From Aralia elata (lineage: Eukaryota; Streptophyta; Magnoliopsida; Apiales; Araliaceae): a stretch of DNA of 64,000 nt. Below are positions 1 to 12,104 of this stretch, in pieces (the stretch's first letter is position 1; every line of letters begins with the position of its first letter). A program made the position numbers and the translations under genes. Below the pieces are notes generated by a model. That model worked only from the letters and a program-made list of their open reading frames with translations. It made no database searches and was not told the origin of the DNA. Where the stretch lies: the NCBI GenBank assembly GCA_034770075.1, contig CM068385.1, forward strand, positions 2,302,223 through 2,366,222, given 5' to 3'.

Positions 1-1
1 C

Positions 2-2446
2 CCGGGTTCGGCAGTCATGCTAGATCGGATCCTCAGACTCCTAACCAGCTACTCGGTCCTCAACTGTAAGCTCCGAGACCTGCCCGATGGTGGGGTGGAG
101 CGGCTCTATGGGCTGGCGCCGGTGTGCAAGTTCTTGACTAGAAACTCTGATGGGGTGTCCATGGCACCTCTTTTGCTCATGAACCAAGATAAGATTCTCA
201 TGGAGAGCTGGTAAACTTCATTCATTCATTCATTATTTACCTACTTAATTTCTCATCTTTCTTTTTCTTTTTTTATCTCATTTAATGATCGCGATTACTG
301 CCCGTTCATTTATTGTCATTTAGAGCGTTTGAAGGTTCAAATAGACGGTATCATTTTTTATGAGTTAAATTTTGACTTGAACCCTAAACCCTAAACTCTA
401 AATTTTAACTTAAACTTTAATTTTATAAATTAAATAAATTATATTTAAAATAAATTATTATTGGATGGTCATAATTTTTTAAAAAATGAATTAGACCCAT
501 GTAAATATTATTCTATTTTATATTTGTTAGTGAACAATTAAAAATGAATTAGACTCATGTAAATATTATTCTATTTTATATTTGTTAGTGAACGAATTAG
601 CAAGGTTATATTGTCCGAAGGCATGAGTGGGTGGTTGACCAGCACAGAGTTGGGCCAATTCTTGGTGTTTTGTTAACGGAGTGTACAACTCCAACATTAT
701 GGTCATTAATGATTTTTGTTTAAACTGAATGGTTGGTGGTGAATGGTGATATGTTGTTGAAATGTATGGAATGACTGCTACATTTTCTTACAACTTTTGT
801 CATATCCCATTGTCACATTCATTACAAGACGGAAGCAGCATTAGTTACTCCCTCCGTTTTATAAAAATAATTCCGATTAACTTTGATCCTAATTAATTTC
901 TGAACTTTTAAAAGTCAAATTGTATTTATAAATTTATTATAATTTAGTATTTAAATAACGATTTTGTACTTAGTTGTGCTTTTAAATAATTTAAAATAGT
1001 AACTATTTTATTAAATAAATTTATATTAATTTAAAATTTTATAAATTAACTATAAAAAAAGCACAAATGAAAGTATTCTTGTGAATTGTATTCTTGTTCA
1101 TTTGTTGAACCTTTGTATAGAGTTGGTGGCGATGTTGAATATTAAAAATGGTGGACCAATCTTTTAAAAGAAAGTCCAGTTTTAGATTATTCGGATCCAG
1201 ACGTCAATGGTTTATTAAAAAATTGCAAGCTGGTCCAACCAAAATTCTTGCCTTCTCATCGTCTAGTTGTACCAATTCACAATTTGTTTATTTATTTATT
1301 TTTTTGTAAAGAATGGTACCACCATTTGCCACGTGTTGAAATCAAAGATGCATTTCACCTACTACAAGTACCACTTAGCTTGTATGGTTGTGGACTTTCC
1401 CATTGATCTTTAACATAGCTATATATTACATCTCACTTGCTTGTATCTATTCCACAAAAACAGCTCAATTTATAAAATTAATAAATATTAAAGATATATT
1501 TTTACTTGTTTATCGTTCAAAATAATAACTTCCTATCTTATTAGTGGGAGCGTGATGGTTATTAATTAATGATCTATTATTACTGAAAATAGAACTCGTT
1601 TTTCAAGAGAAAAAAATTTGACAAGTGGGACTCTGTTGGTAAGATTGAGGGAGTATAATTTGGTATAAGTGAAAGGGAGAAAAATTCATGCCAAGTTTTC
1701 CATTTTTGTTTCTCACCAAAATTCTAATGTTAGCCATGTTTTATTTAATTTATTTACTACTGTAGGTACTACTTGAAAGATGCAGTTCTAGATGGTGGAA
1801 TACCATTTAACAAGGCCTATGGAATGAGTGCATTTGAGTACCACGGCACAGACCCCAGATTCAACAAGGTTTTCAACCAGGGCATGTCTAATCATTCTAC
1901 CATTACCATGAAGAAGATCCTTCAGACTTACACCGGTTTCGAAGGTCTCACGTCGGTGGTTGACGTAGGTGGTGGCACCGGGGCTACCCTTAATATGATC
2001 CTGTCAAAGTACCCTGCAATCAAAGGGATTAACTTTGATCTCCCCCACGTTGTCGAAGATGCTCCATCTTATCCTGGTACATAAATTTGAATCATGATTC
2101 TAGACAATTCAAAATAAACGGTTCATTTGATCAAGTTTTAAAAATGAGTTACATTGGTATAATAGAAAGTTGCATTTTAGACGACATTTATTATACAATG
2201 ATGACTCTTTATTATATAAATGCAACTTGTTTCTATGGATCGTCGTCTAAATATACTCCACAGAATCAGAAACCCCATTAATTCTAAATGAAATGTACTA
2301 CAATTATAATGTCGCACGTCCAAATGTTGCACATGGTTTCATTTAAACCCTAAATCATAATTACCAACGGCCGTTGACTCAATTGGTGTACTAGGTTCTG
2401 CCTAACCAAGAGGTCTTAGGTTCAACTCCCTCTCCCATTAAAATAG

Positions 2447-2486
<40 letters not shown>

Positions 2487-3313
2487 GCAACAATAAGTTG
2501 ATACATAATCATGCGGACTTAATTAAGTCCAAAAAAATCACACGGCATGGGATTGAACTATCGATATATACTTGTTCGAGACGCTGATGTGGAGTATTGA
2601 TCTAATTCAAATATTTTAGGGTGGAACTTAATTTAATCAAGTTATGCAGGTGTGGAGCATGTTGGTGGGGACATGTTTGTTAGCGTCCCAAAAGGGGATG
2701 CCATTTTCATGAAGGTGTGGCTTCTTTAATCTCTTTCAAATTTTTACTACATTACCTACTTTTCACAAATAAGTACGTATACTCAGAACTTTATCCTTAA
2801 TTAAGGTCACTGATAATGTTATAGCACCAATTATGATACCAGAACAATAAGTTTTGCTGAAAATTCGAAGCGGTGTTAAAACAAGTGTAAAAGTATTACT
2901 AAAAGCATATATGTTTTAGCACTATAAATATTGTTATGGCATTATATATCGTCAATGGTCTTAATTAATTAACTTGTTGATGGATGAATTTGAGAATATT
3001 TTTTTTGTTCGCATAGTGGATTTGTCATGACTGGAGTGATGAACACTGCTTGAAGTTCTTGAAAAATTGCTACGAAGCACTTCCGAGCAATGGGAAGGTA
3101 ATAATAGCGGAATGCATTCTTCCGGAGGCGCCAGACACTAAACTCGAAACCAAGAATGTGATCCATATCGATGTTATAATGCTGGCACATAATCCTGGGG
3201 GAAAAGAGAGGACTGAGAAAGAGTTTGAGGCCTTAGCCAAGGGTGCTGGATTCAGGAGTTTCAACAAGGCATGTTGTGCTTTCAATACTTGGGTTATGGA
3301 GTTCTGCAAATAG
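2..3313 (+). CDS. COMT: Caffeic acid O-methyltransferase-like (COMT), 5'-truncated by window edge
   Basis: Class II SAM-dependent O-methyltransferase, expected to 3/5-O-methylate caffeoyl or 5-hydroxyconiferyl substrates of lignin synthesis in the cytosol. Exons by GT-AG and frame continuity: 2-210 (partial), 1766-2076, 2650-2714, 3017-3313 (stop TAG). About 293 residues are visible; COMTs have about 360, so roughly 70 N-terminal residues lie off the left edge. Visible family marks: the MAPLLLMNQDK segment that lines the phenolic pocket, the SAM loop VDVGGGTG, HDWSDEHC with the catalytic His, AECILPEAP and GGKERTEKEFE with the two acidic residues that assist it, and the C-terminal AFNTWVMEF. 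No frameshift or stop is seen. Intron 1 is 1,555 bp. Poly(A) signal AATAAA is at 3409-3414. Assignment to COMT rather than another class II OMT is strong from motif identity; exact substrate is inferred. Confidence 0.93.
483..594. repeat. Two-copy tandem repeat (58-bp period) in COMT intron 1
   Basis: Positions 483-540 and 541-594 are nearly identical (one visible C/T change in the shared stretch). Just upstream, near 381-397, lie two CCCTAAA telomere-like units. Further on, at about 847, an ACTCCCTCCG motif looks like one end of a Stowaway-type MITE, but I find no matching right end. The rest of the intron shows nothing recognisable. Confidence 0.75.
2364..2439 (+). repeat. tRNA-like (SINE-head-like) segment in COMT intron 2
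   Basis: The stretch has a box B-like GGTTCAACTCC at 2419-2429 and an upstream box A-like TGACTCAATTGG near 2375, spaced as in Pol III internal promoters. It is followed by an (AT)n run from about 2453 to 2484. This is the usual look of a plant SINE head or a decayed tRNA-derived sequence. No full cloverleaf or target-site duplication could be established, so the call is tentative. Confidence 0.4.
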
Positions 3314-3891
3314 AATCTGTCCTGTTTATAATCTTGCCTTTTGATATATGTTGTTGTACCTGTTGCTTGCTATTTTGGGGTTGGTGATTTTGTGTATGAA
3401 TGTCGATGAATAAACTTTTCTCAACGTTAAATAATATTCCATCCACTACACGATAATTAAGAGTTTAATTTTAGAGGTTGGGGGTGGAGCCCTTTCCACT
3501 TCTTAAGGTCCGGTTGTTAAACCAAACCAAACCAAACATTAGAACATAACTTTGTTAGAATATGGTTACTTGATTTTCAAGACAAGTACAATATAGATAA
3601 TTAATATTATATTTAATGTTATATAATTATTTTTTAAATATTTGTGCATGACTCTAAAACGACATATATTAAGAGTCGGAATGAGTACTTATTTATATAC
3701 TACCTTATAACTGCAGATACTTCTACTAATAATAAATACACTATTTCACTCTCAACAATAAACTTAGACTTTCAAAGATAACAACTTGTAGACTATTAGA
3801 TTTCTTAGACCCATACTTTACTGATTTATATTTTCAAAGCCCAACTAATTTCAATTACAATAAAAACAAAGCATTAACTTTAACAACCAAT

Positions 3892-3985
3892 ATATTGCTG
3901 GCTGTTTTGGGGTTGGTGATTTAATTTGTGTGTGAAAGTCAATGAATTAAATAAACTTTTCTAACGACACAATAAGAGTTTAATT
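3892..3985 (+). repeat. Second copy of the COMT 3'-UTR segment
   Basis: This block repeats 3362-3475, the COMT 3' UTR. Both contain TTTTGGGGTTGGTGATTT, a similar GAA-AGTC-AATGAAT stretch, the AATAAA signal (3409-3414; 3950-3955), CTTTTCT and AAGAGTTTAATTT. The spacing is about 530 bp and the orientation is direct. No COMT coding sequence precedes the second copy, so it is either a local segmental duplication or the last trace of a lost tandem COMT copy. Confidence 0.7.
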
Positions 3986-5140
3986 TCTTTTGTATGCTAG
4001 TATAAAATGACAGAATATCATCATTAAGTTTACTATTACAATTTCCTTATTATGTTATTACTACCAAATTATACACTCAGTAAATTTATGGGTAAACATA
4101 GAATAAACTTCTATGATTATATTCTTAAAATTTGCAAATAGTACTCTCTTTTTTTTCTTTTTTCTTTTTGTAAAACTGAGGGAGTAATAGTAATTAATGT
4201 TTGATTGGTTCTGCTTTTTTTTTTTGTTATATATGACAATAAATTTATATCGGTAGAAAATACATGGGATAAGTAGGAATTTAGAATGATTATACCCTGA
4301 TTCATTTTATCTTATCACTTAGAATTTCACATTAATTGCAATTCAACTCGATCATAAATTTGTCGACATATAAATTATTTTTCTATAAAAAAATTTAAAA
4401 AATAAAATAAAAATCTAAGGTGATCAAAAGTTCCAATTGTTTGGATATGATTTTTGATCAGCCAGTTTTTTGGCAAACAAAGAGAATTAATGTTGTTCAA
4501 TAACCAAAGATTTTGTACATAGGTGTAGTCAGTCCAGAATGAATGTATTATGGGCCGTAGTTGATATGATATCAACAAGGCCTTAATTCCATTGATTCCC
4601 AAAGGCCCTATCGCCTAAACTAAGGTTGTGTTTGGTAATAGCTCTCTCAAGGTTTTTATAAGGAGGAATTCCTGATTAGAAAGGTAATAGAAACAATTCA
4701 GCTCTGATGGATAAAGGGTATTAAAATTTTGAAACTTCACTTTACAAGATTTTTTACAAAAAATGATTTGAACCGGGCTATCGTACAATTTACTAAAATA
4801 TAAAAACTTTACTCTTATAAATATAAAAAGCTTATCAAGGGTATCCATATTTCCTCATAAAAATAAATAAGAAAGACTATGAACTAAAACTATTGGAAAT
4901 ATAAACCAAATTAGATAAAAACAAATTCTAAAGTCTTTAGAGTGAAGTATGGCCTAAATGCGTGAGACGATTACAGTCCAAAGCCTGTTGGTATTATTAA
5001 ATAAATACCCAAATTATACATCTAAAGACTAAAGACACACCAAGGGTAAAATAATAGTAGTAGTAAAATATTTCTCTATTCTCTTTACAATACTTTCTCT
5101 CTCCTTATTTACTATATTATTTTATATTTAGATGTGTTTT
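3986..5140. other. Intergenic, AT-rich, no gene seen
   Basis: No coding exon is recognisable. Two blocks recur downstream in direct orientation: 4787-4870 (containing CTTATCAAGGGTATCCATAT) reappears at about 11265-11370, and 4921-4995 (TCTAAAGTCTTTAGAGTG) reappears at about 9100-9165. Confidence 0.6.
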
Positions 5141-8100
5141 TAGAGCATCTCCAGCAGCTTCTATATCCCATGGACTATATCTAGTCCATATGACATCAAC
5201 AAATGTCCTTTAGTCTTCGTTCCTTCTAGCAGATGGACTATCCCGTGGACTATAATATAAAAAGATTAAAATAATCAATTAATTCAAAAAATCTTCAATC
5301 ATCCTTTCACTCTCCCATTTAAATATATTAAAATTATAGTCCATAGACTATCTCATTCCTTTATTTAGTCTTTGTGATCCTTGATTATAGTCCATGGACT
5401 AAATATAGTCTTGCTGCTGGAGCTGCCGGATGAATCCTAGACTAAATATAGGTTAGGATGTTTGTAATACCCGAGAATTTTGAATAATATTAATATTGAC
5501 TTTTCTATTTAAGTTGAATATTTATTCGAATATGAGTATACATGATCTACCATTTTGGTAGTGGTGTGATAAAGTGACTTCTTGTTTATTTATTAAAGAA
5601 ATGATTTATTAAGGAAAGAATTTATTAATGTTAATTAATTATTGTATGACTAATAATCTCTATTAAATTATTTAATTGTTATATGCCATGCTACTTGAGG
5701 TATAACCGTGTGATAAAAGGTGTATTATTTGTAATAAAGTTTCGATATTCATTTAATAATATAAAAGAGATGTGTGACATCTAAATTGCATGAACATTCG
5801 ATATGAGATATTGATGTGTGATATGGACAATTAAATGTGCATTTTAATTACAGGAGGTAATAATGGAAGTAAACTAATAATTGTTAGATAATAATTATTT
5901 TAATACTAGAATGTTTATTGTAATAATATTCTATTATAGAAATAATGGAATAATAATGTACATTAAATACTGGGTGTTAGTAATTTATTAGATTTTACTT
6001 AGTTAATGTGCATGGATTATATGATATGTGTACATGTGACTTTATTAATACAATGTGGTAACATTTAATTATTTAATACATCTTGACATAAGTCACATTT
6101 TAAATCAAAGTGTGCTAATAAGCCTTGTTGGAATGTCTGAGTTCTTTGTCCCAAATTGTGAGTCACCTCCTTGCCCAATTGGAATTTACGTGAAGAATAA
6201 AAAGGCTACAAGCCTAGCTTTTCTTCTTCTCCTTATAATCAGCCATGCAATCTCAGATTAATGATGAAAGGGGGAGTGGTGCTAATAGTGCAATTCACCA
6301 ACTTCTCATTAACCACTAGCTTCTATCTTCTTCCTATGGTTCACGAAATTGGTTAAAGCTTTTGCATGGATTCTAACTTCTCTATAAATTGAGTTCATCT
6401 CTTCTCTAATTCATTTGCTGAGTTCTGATAAGTTTAGATTGGGAGAAATTCTTGTTCCAAGCTTCAATAGAGGTAATACACTGTTAAGTCATTTTATTAA
6501 AATTGAGTTTTCTAAATTATTAGGAATGCATGAATTAATGAGAATTTTCTTGGGAATTGTTAGCATGATGTTTGTTAAAGCTTATATGTATATATTATAG
6601 CAATGTGGCTGAGTTTAAGCATGTTAAGTAAAGAAATTCGTGGATGGGTTTGAGCTCTGCCGAAACAGAGACCTTTCCTGGATCGTCCAGGGAAGGGCGC
6701 AGCTGCGCCCTCCCTGCAGTACAAACCGGCGCAGCTGCGCCGAGTGTCAGACTGGAGGAATATTTTTTTGTTCTTCTGATGTTCTGGACATGATAGGTTG
6801 ACTTCATTAAGTATATAAATGAGTTTAAAGTCTATTTATGATTAACCTTGCATAGCATGAGCATTTCAACTTCATTTCGCATGTGTTTTTCGAAAGAAAA
6901 CTTATAGTTTTGAAACTAGACTTTTCCAAAACTTGCAATGTACAAGTTCTGATCATACAAGCATGTGTATATGGTCTAATTATACATGACATAAGGTCCC
7001 AAGATGCTTCATGTGTGTTAGACAATCACGGCCTTCTTTAAAACGACTTTTAAAGGCAAACTTGAACACTTTGAAGCAAACATGCATGGCTATAATAACA
7101 ATTTCATTAAGGGATGTTGAACATGCATGTTAATACTCCAATAATTCTAAGACATGATATATATATGTGTTTACCCTAGTATGTTATAGCATTTCGTCGT
7201 TCAAGCATGAATCTAAGCAAATTTTCAAGTAAGGGGCTATGTTAACTAAGTATAGATGATATGAACGCATGAGCATGAGTATTTTCGATGTTATAACCTT
7301 TGTATATGAATAAGTATTTGGTATGATAAGTCACGAGGATTTTTTTGAACTTGTTTGACATTATTTTGCCATAGTTCTAGACTAAGGAAGCATAAAATAG
7401 TAATATGAACTTGAGATAATCACGTGAGCATGCAAACCCCTTTAATATGTGTATATAGAAATTGTTGAAGTATTGGTATGTTAAATAATGGGCTGAAACC
7501 AGGAAGGCCACAGCTCAACCCTGGTCTGGCCAGGGGACAGCGCAGCTGCGCCGTCCCTAGGCTTAACCAGGGCGCAGCTGCGCCTTCCTGCAGAGTGGCC
7601 AAAGTTGATTTTTAAGTCTTGCGGATTGCTTGTTTTGTTATTCTAAAATGTAAAGTAGAAGTGTAACAATGTTTTGGTATTCAAATATGTAATGGTATGA
7701 GTGCTTCAAGACATGGTAGTATGCTATCTAAAGATGGTTTCCGAGTTTATTTTACATACTTGACTATGTGAAAGAGTTAGTTACTCAGCAATGGATATGT
7801 GTGACTAATGGAATTATTTTCTATGTTTACAATGTGGTAATAGGATATCTTAGTACGTCGTAGTGTTGATAAGCTGTAGAAGTCGTAAACTACGCTAAAG
7901 GCAAGTTCCCTATTTCCGAAACTTTACTTTGTGCAAGTTTCCCTTAACCCTACTCAATTTACACTCGAGCAGGATGTGGTATATTGTGCAAGTATTCGAA
8001 CCCTTTCTCTTTATTGAGCAAGCATGTACACTTGTATATTCATGTATCATACAAGTATGTGACAGTGACTCTTATACTTTATAAACTGTCATTCATATTC

Positions 8101-9059
8101 TAAGGATTGGTTTAAGATTAATATCCCTTAAACCTCATTGCAAGCATTGGTATTCATTAAATCATCGAATATGATTATAAAAGTTGTCTAAACCATTGTT
8201 TCGGTTAGACTATTATACATGTGTTAGAAAGCTATTTCAAACCAATTGTCTTGGTGAGGACTCTTATCTACTGAGATGAACAACCCTCATAAAAGGGAAA
8301 AATTATATATTGTCGGGGAACCGGCGTGCGCACTTATAAGCATGTGACAGTTATGCATAATCTGGGGTACTATAGGCTGATCACCTGTGTACTTGTTTTA
8401 TTGGATTTTCAGTATAAAAAAACTGTTAATTCTAGCAAGAGTTCTTAGTCCTTTAGTGACTACTCAGTGTTCATATTCTTGGACTTGAAATGATTAGATG
8501 CAAGATTCCTATTGATATTCTTCAGTCCATAGCGACTCTTATGTATAACAATTGATTTTCCTTATTATCCTGAATTATCCTTTACTGTCATATCCTTGAA
8601 ATTTGAACTTTATATTGTTCACCCTCATTGTATATACTTGCTGGGCAAATTTGTTGCTCATTCTTGCTTTCTTTAAACCTTTCAGTTAAGGCAGAGCGAG
8701 GTGAACCTTCAGGCAAGGATAAGGGAAAGGGCAAAACTACGGAGTAGCTTTGTTCTTTCTTAGGAAGGAGATTATTTACTATGTTGCTTAAGTTTCTAAA
8801 TTCGGTTATGTAATAAGCTTAGGCCTGGATTATGTATTAGTACTATGTTTCAGTTTAAATTAAGACTTTTGGTTAGTATTGTTGTATCGGTTGCGAGACC
8901 TTGGGACGAGAATAATTATATTAAATCAATGTAATTTATTCTATCTTTTCCGCTGCATTAGTTTTATGTCATTATTGTGCTAGAACGTGATGAACCAAAT
9001 TCGAGGCAGTGACGTCAGAATTTGGGGGCGTCACAATGTTGCTGCTGGAGTTGATCTTA
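5141..9059. mobile_element. MITE with GAGCATCTCCAGCAGC terminus, split by a solo LTR
   Basis: The left terminus TAGAGCATCTCCAGCAGC (5141) pairs with GCTGCTGGAGTTGATCTTA at 9041-9059. A second inner inverted copy of the terminus, GCTGCTGGAGCTGC, sits at about 5412. The interior holds several TCCATGGACTA / TAGTCCATGGA inverted units. Removing the LTR at 5463-9035 leaves an element of about 340 bp. The motif resembles common dicot MITE ends, but I cannot fix the superfamily. Confidence 0.65.
5463..9035. mobile_element. Solo LTR, probably Ty3/gypsy-like, 3,573 bp, TSD ATGTT
   Basis: The element starts TGTAATACCCG and ends GGGGCGTCACA, the usual TG...CA form of an LTR, and is flanked by an exact 5-bp direct repeat ATGTT (5458-5462 and 9036-9040). 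No primer-binding site, gag-pol reading frame or second LTR is present, so it is a solo LTR left by unequal recombination. The TGTAATACCC...GGGCGTCACA ends and great length suggest a gypsy (chromovirus-type) family; this classification is inferred. Four copies of the palindrome GCGCAGCTGCGC occur inside (6697, 6729, 7540, 7572). The element sits inside an older MITE. Confidence 0.87.
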
Positions 9060-9570
9060 GATATACACTAAGAGTGTGTACGTAGATTTATTTTAAAATA
9101 GATTCTAAAGTCTTTAGAGTGAAGTATGGTCTAAATACATGAGACTCTCGCAGTCCAATGTTGGTATTTTTGAGTTATTGAGTGAATTTCTGGAGTCTTC
9201 TATGTACTAGTAATAGTATAAACAAGTTTGCGACCTGTGCAAGGTAGGAGCTAATTTTTAAAATAATTTTTAAAAAAATTATTTGTATTATGTTCTATTA
9301 AATGTCAAAATTTTAAAGGTATTTTTGTTAATTCTATAAGCTATATATCAACTACATTTCTTAAAAATTAAAGAAATTAAACTCGCGTGTATTAAAAAAA
9401 GTGAAGAATTTATATTAATTATTTTTGTAGAATTGCATCTTACACATGCAAAGTGGTGGTGCTAAGATACATATATCGCAATGACAAATTAATTTTACGA
9501 AAAGAAATGAATTTAGGAAAGTGAACGAGTACTTATATTTTTTACCCCCATTATATATATGAGAATATCT
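9060..9570. other. Intergenic, no gene seen
   Basis: Contains the second copy (about 9100-9165) of the block also found at 4921-4995. Otherwise it is AT-rich sequence without recognisable coding content. Confidence 0.55.
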
Positions 9571-10340
9571 ATTTTAAGGCTAGTCTTAGATAAGTTTCTC
9601 TAAGGCCACCTAACAAAACAATGTAATTTTATTAAGTTTAAGTGATTTAATTTAAATTTTTTTATATTTAAAACCCCTGCCATCCCTAAACTAATGCGTA
9701 CAATCCCTCGTTTCCCTCCCTTCGCAGAACTCCTTCTTCCCTTCTACTTTCCTGCACTTTGGATCATCTCTCTCACAGGTAAATAAAATATCTTGGCCAT
9801 AACTTGTGTTTGAAATCTAATTTTGTTTTCACATTAGGAAGACTTACAAGGTTGTAAAATTCATTATAACAGATTTAGTTTTGGACTTTTATATGGGGAA
9901 TTAGTTTTTCACATTCTTGATGTTCGTTTTGTATACAAACTCAAAATTGAAAAAAAAATATTACTATATGCAGATTAAGATACCTTCTCTTTATTATTGT
10001 TATTGTAAAAATATTTAGACCCTTCTGCAATTACTCCTTTCAAACAAATTCGATCCATAAAAAGAGTATTATTTAATTTTTTTTTTGTTTGCAATTAGTT
10101 AAATCCTAAATTTCAAATTTGATGTAAACTTATTTGATTTTGATTAATTTGATTAATGTAATACTTTATATTGTAAACTAAATAAAAAGTACTTTGTTCT
10201 AAAATATAAGATCATAATTGATTTTTTAAAGTCAATTTGAGATAATAATAAAGAAATTAAATTGAATTACTTAAACTTAATATAACTACGTAGTTTTGTT
10301 AACTGGCCTTAGAAAAACTTATCTAAGGCTAGCCTTAGAA

Positions 10341-10342
<2 letters not shown>
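9571..10342. mobile_element. Large foldback element of the CTAAGGC family (about 770 bp)
   Basis: The left arm TAAGGCTAGTCTTAGATAAG... matches in inverse the right arm CTTATCTAAGGCTAGCCTTA at 10313-10337. It shares arm sequence (CTTAGTCAAG / TAATAAAACGA-type) with the short MITEs at 13854, 24522 and 31653, so it looks like a larger member of that family. The interior (about 9680-9790) is C/T-rich, unlike its surroundings, and ends in CACAG followed by GTAAATAAA. It could be a captured 5' leader; I do not recognise the source. Confidence 0.6.
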
Positions 10343-10384
<42 letters not shown>

Positions 10385-10393
10385 CAGTACATT

Positions 10394-10597
10394 TCTTAAG
10401 CTCACCCTTATCCGGCTCACTCAAAGCTCACTCTCCTTTAGCGACGGACTCGACAACGGTTTGGTCATACAACCGTCGTCTATACTTTTAGCGACGCTAT
10501 ATATTGTCCGTCGCTAAAAGTATAGACGACGGTTGTATAACTAAACTGTCGCCGGGTCCGTCGCTAAAGGAGGGTGAGCTTGGGGTGAGCCTAAGAT
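10394..10597. mobile_element. Foldback MITE with TTTAGCGACGG arms
   Basis: The arms fold about a centre near 10503. The left CTCCTTTAGCGACGGAC ... TATACTTTTAGCGACG matches in inverse CGTCGCTAAAAGTATA ... GTCCGTCGCTAAAGGAG, with GCTCACCC outer motifs on both sides. The loop is about 12 nt. It is flanked by long TG/TA microsatellites (about 10341-10384 and 10613-10648), which may be the insertion site or slippage. Confidence 0.8.
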
Positions 10598-10610
10598 CCG
10601 GACCGTGTGT

Positions 10611-10649
<39 letters not shown>

Positions 10650-10651
<2 letters not shown>

Positions 10652-11839
10652 AAAACAAGTTCGTGTAAGTATGTTGATAAGTAATATTAATTATATGTAT
10701 TTTTTTGTAGTGAATATGTATATGTAATAGAGAAAAATATGCATTTACATGAATTTAAAAATATAAATAATTAAATATATTTTTTTTAATTACACTATTA
10801 AAGTCGTAAAGTTATAAATTAATGAAGTTGAAAGTTGTTAGAATTAATTTTGGGTTTTGCTACCTAATAAAAAAGAGAAAAGAAAGAGAAATAATTAATA
10901 TGATAGTGAGAGAAAACGAATAGAATGAAAAATAAAAATTCAATGAGCAATTCATTAATGCAAGTTTAATGATTAATAATTTATTGACTTAGTTTGAGTT
11001 AATTTATTTGAGTTAATTTGATCAATTAAATTAATATAATTCAATTAAGGAGTAAATAATTTTTTAAATTATTATATACAAGTATTGATTGATACGTCAC
11101 CGATCGAGTTGTGGTTTGTATGTATGGAAAAAGAAGTTTACCCGTTTGAGAGTTTCTTTTACAGCATAAAGCACCAATAATTGAAAAAATGGATCTGTGT
11201 AGCAAAGCATGTCATTTTCAGATAAATGGGTTGAACCACAATGGATAGGCTATCATATATACAAATCAAAAAAATATAAAAGTTTTACTCTTATTAAATA
11301 TAAAAAATCTTATCAAGGGTATCCATATTAATTTCCTTATAAAAATAACTAAGAAAGATTATGAATTAAAACGAATAATCTAGAGTAACGCCAAATTATA
11401 TAATTAGCACATTGCATATAATTAATACATGTTGGCCAATGTTATTTTCCCTTGGCACTTAACTAACATAAACATGAAATGATTGACTGATTGACATATA
11501 TATAACTAATAGTACGTGTTGCAAATAGGGTTCATCTAAAAGCATGCTTACATTATTTTGGCATTGGTCTAGAACAGAAAAGAGTACCTTCAGCTTCATA
11601 AATGGTAAGTCCACATAATTATTTCCTCTTGCCAGGGTCGTACGTAGTTGCAGCAGTATCCCCTTTATGCAGAGAGACATTTATGGCCAGCAAGTCGGGA
11701 TTAATGCTTACATTATTCCATGAAGATCGGTGGACAATTTTCGATTTCCTTGAATTTAATTTGCTTTTCATGCGTAGTAACATAGCACGAGCACGAGCAC
11801 GACTCAGGAAATGAAAATCTCACTCGAAAACACGACTCA
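10650..11839. other. Intergenic, no gene seen
   Basis: AT-rich. It holds the second copy (about 11265-11370) of the 4787-4870 block. No convincing coding exon; short open frames here lack family resemblance. Confidence 0.55.
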
Positions 11840-12016
11840 GGTACATGGCATTCGTTATGTACAAGTGTACAACATCGATCTAATCATTTAAACTATAGCA
11901 GAATTAAACTATTTGTGTATTCACTGACTTGTCGTATATGAAAAACAAACTCATCAGTAATGTATAGTTTAAATGATTAGTCAGTTGTAGGTGTATACGT
12001 GATGAATGCCATGTAC
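11840..12016. mobile_element. Foldback MITE just 3' of DMR6
   Basis: GGTACATGGCATTC at 11840 is mirrored by GAATGCCATGTACC ending at 12016. Inner arm segments TAATCATTTAAACTATA and its inverse also match. It starts about 90 bp past the DMR6 stop codon, so it may lie in that gene's 3' UTR and be transcribed as a hairpin. Confidence 0.7.
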
Positions 12017-12104
12017 CCAAAATAACACAATCATTTATTTTGAGATCGATCCATGCATGCGTGCATATAGACACCCTAGCCTAGCTAGCCAGCTAGCTAG
12101 CGAG

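Noticed and set aside
380..400. Interstitial telomeric repeat
   Set aside because: Only two CCCTAAA units; too short to indicate a former chromosome end.
3070..3309. Minus-strand frames over COMT exon 4
   Set aside because: Shadow of the COMT exon.
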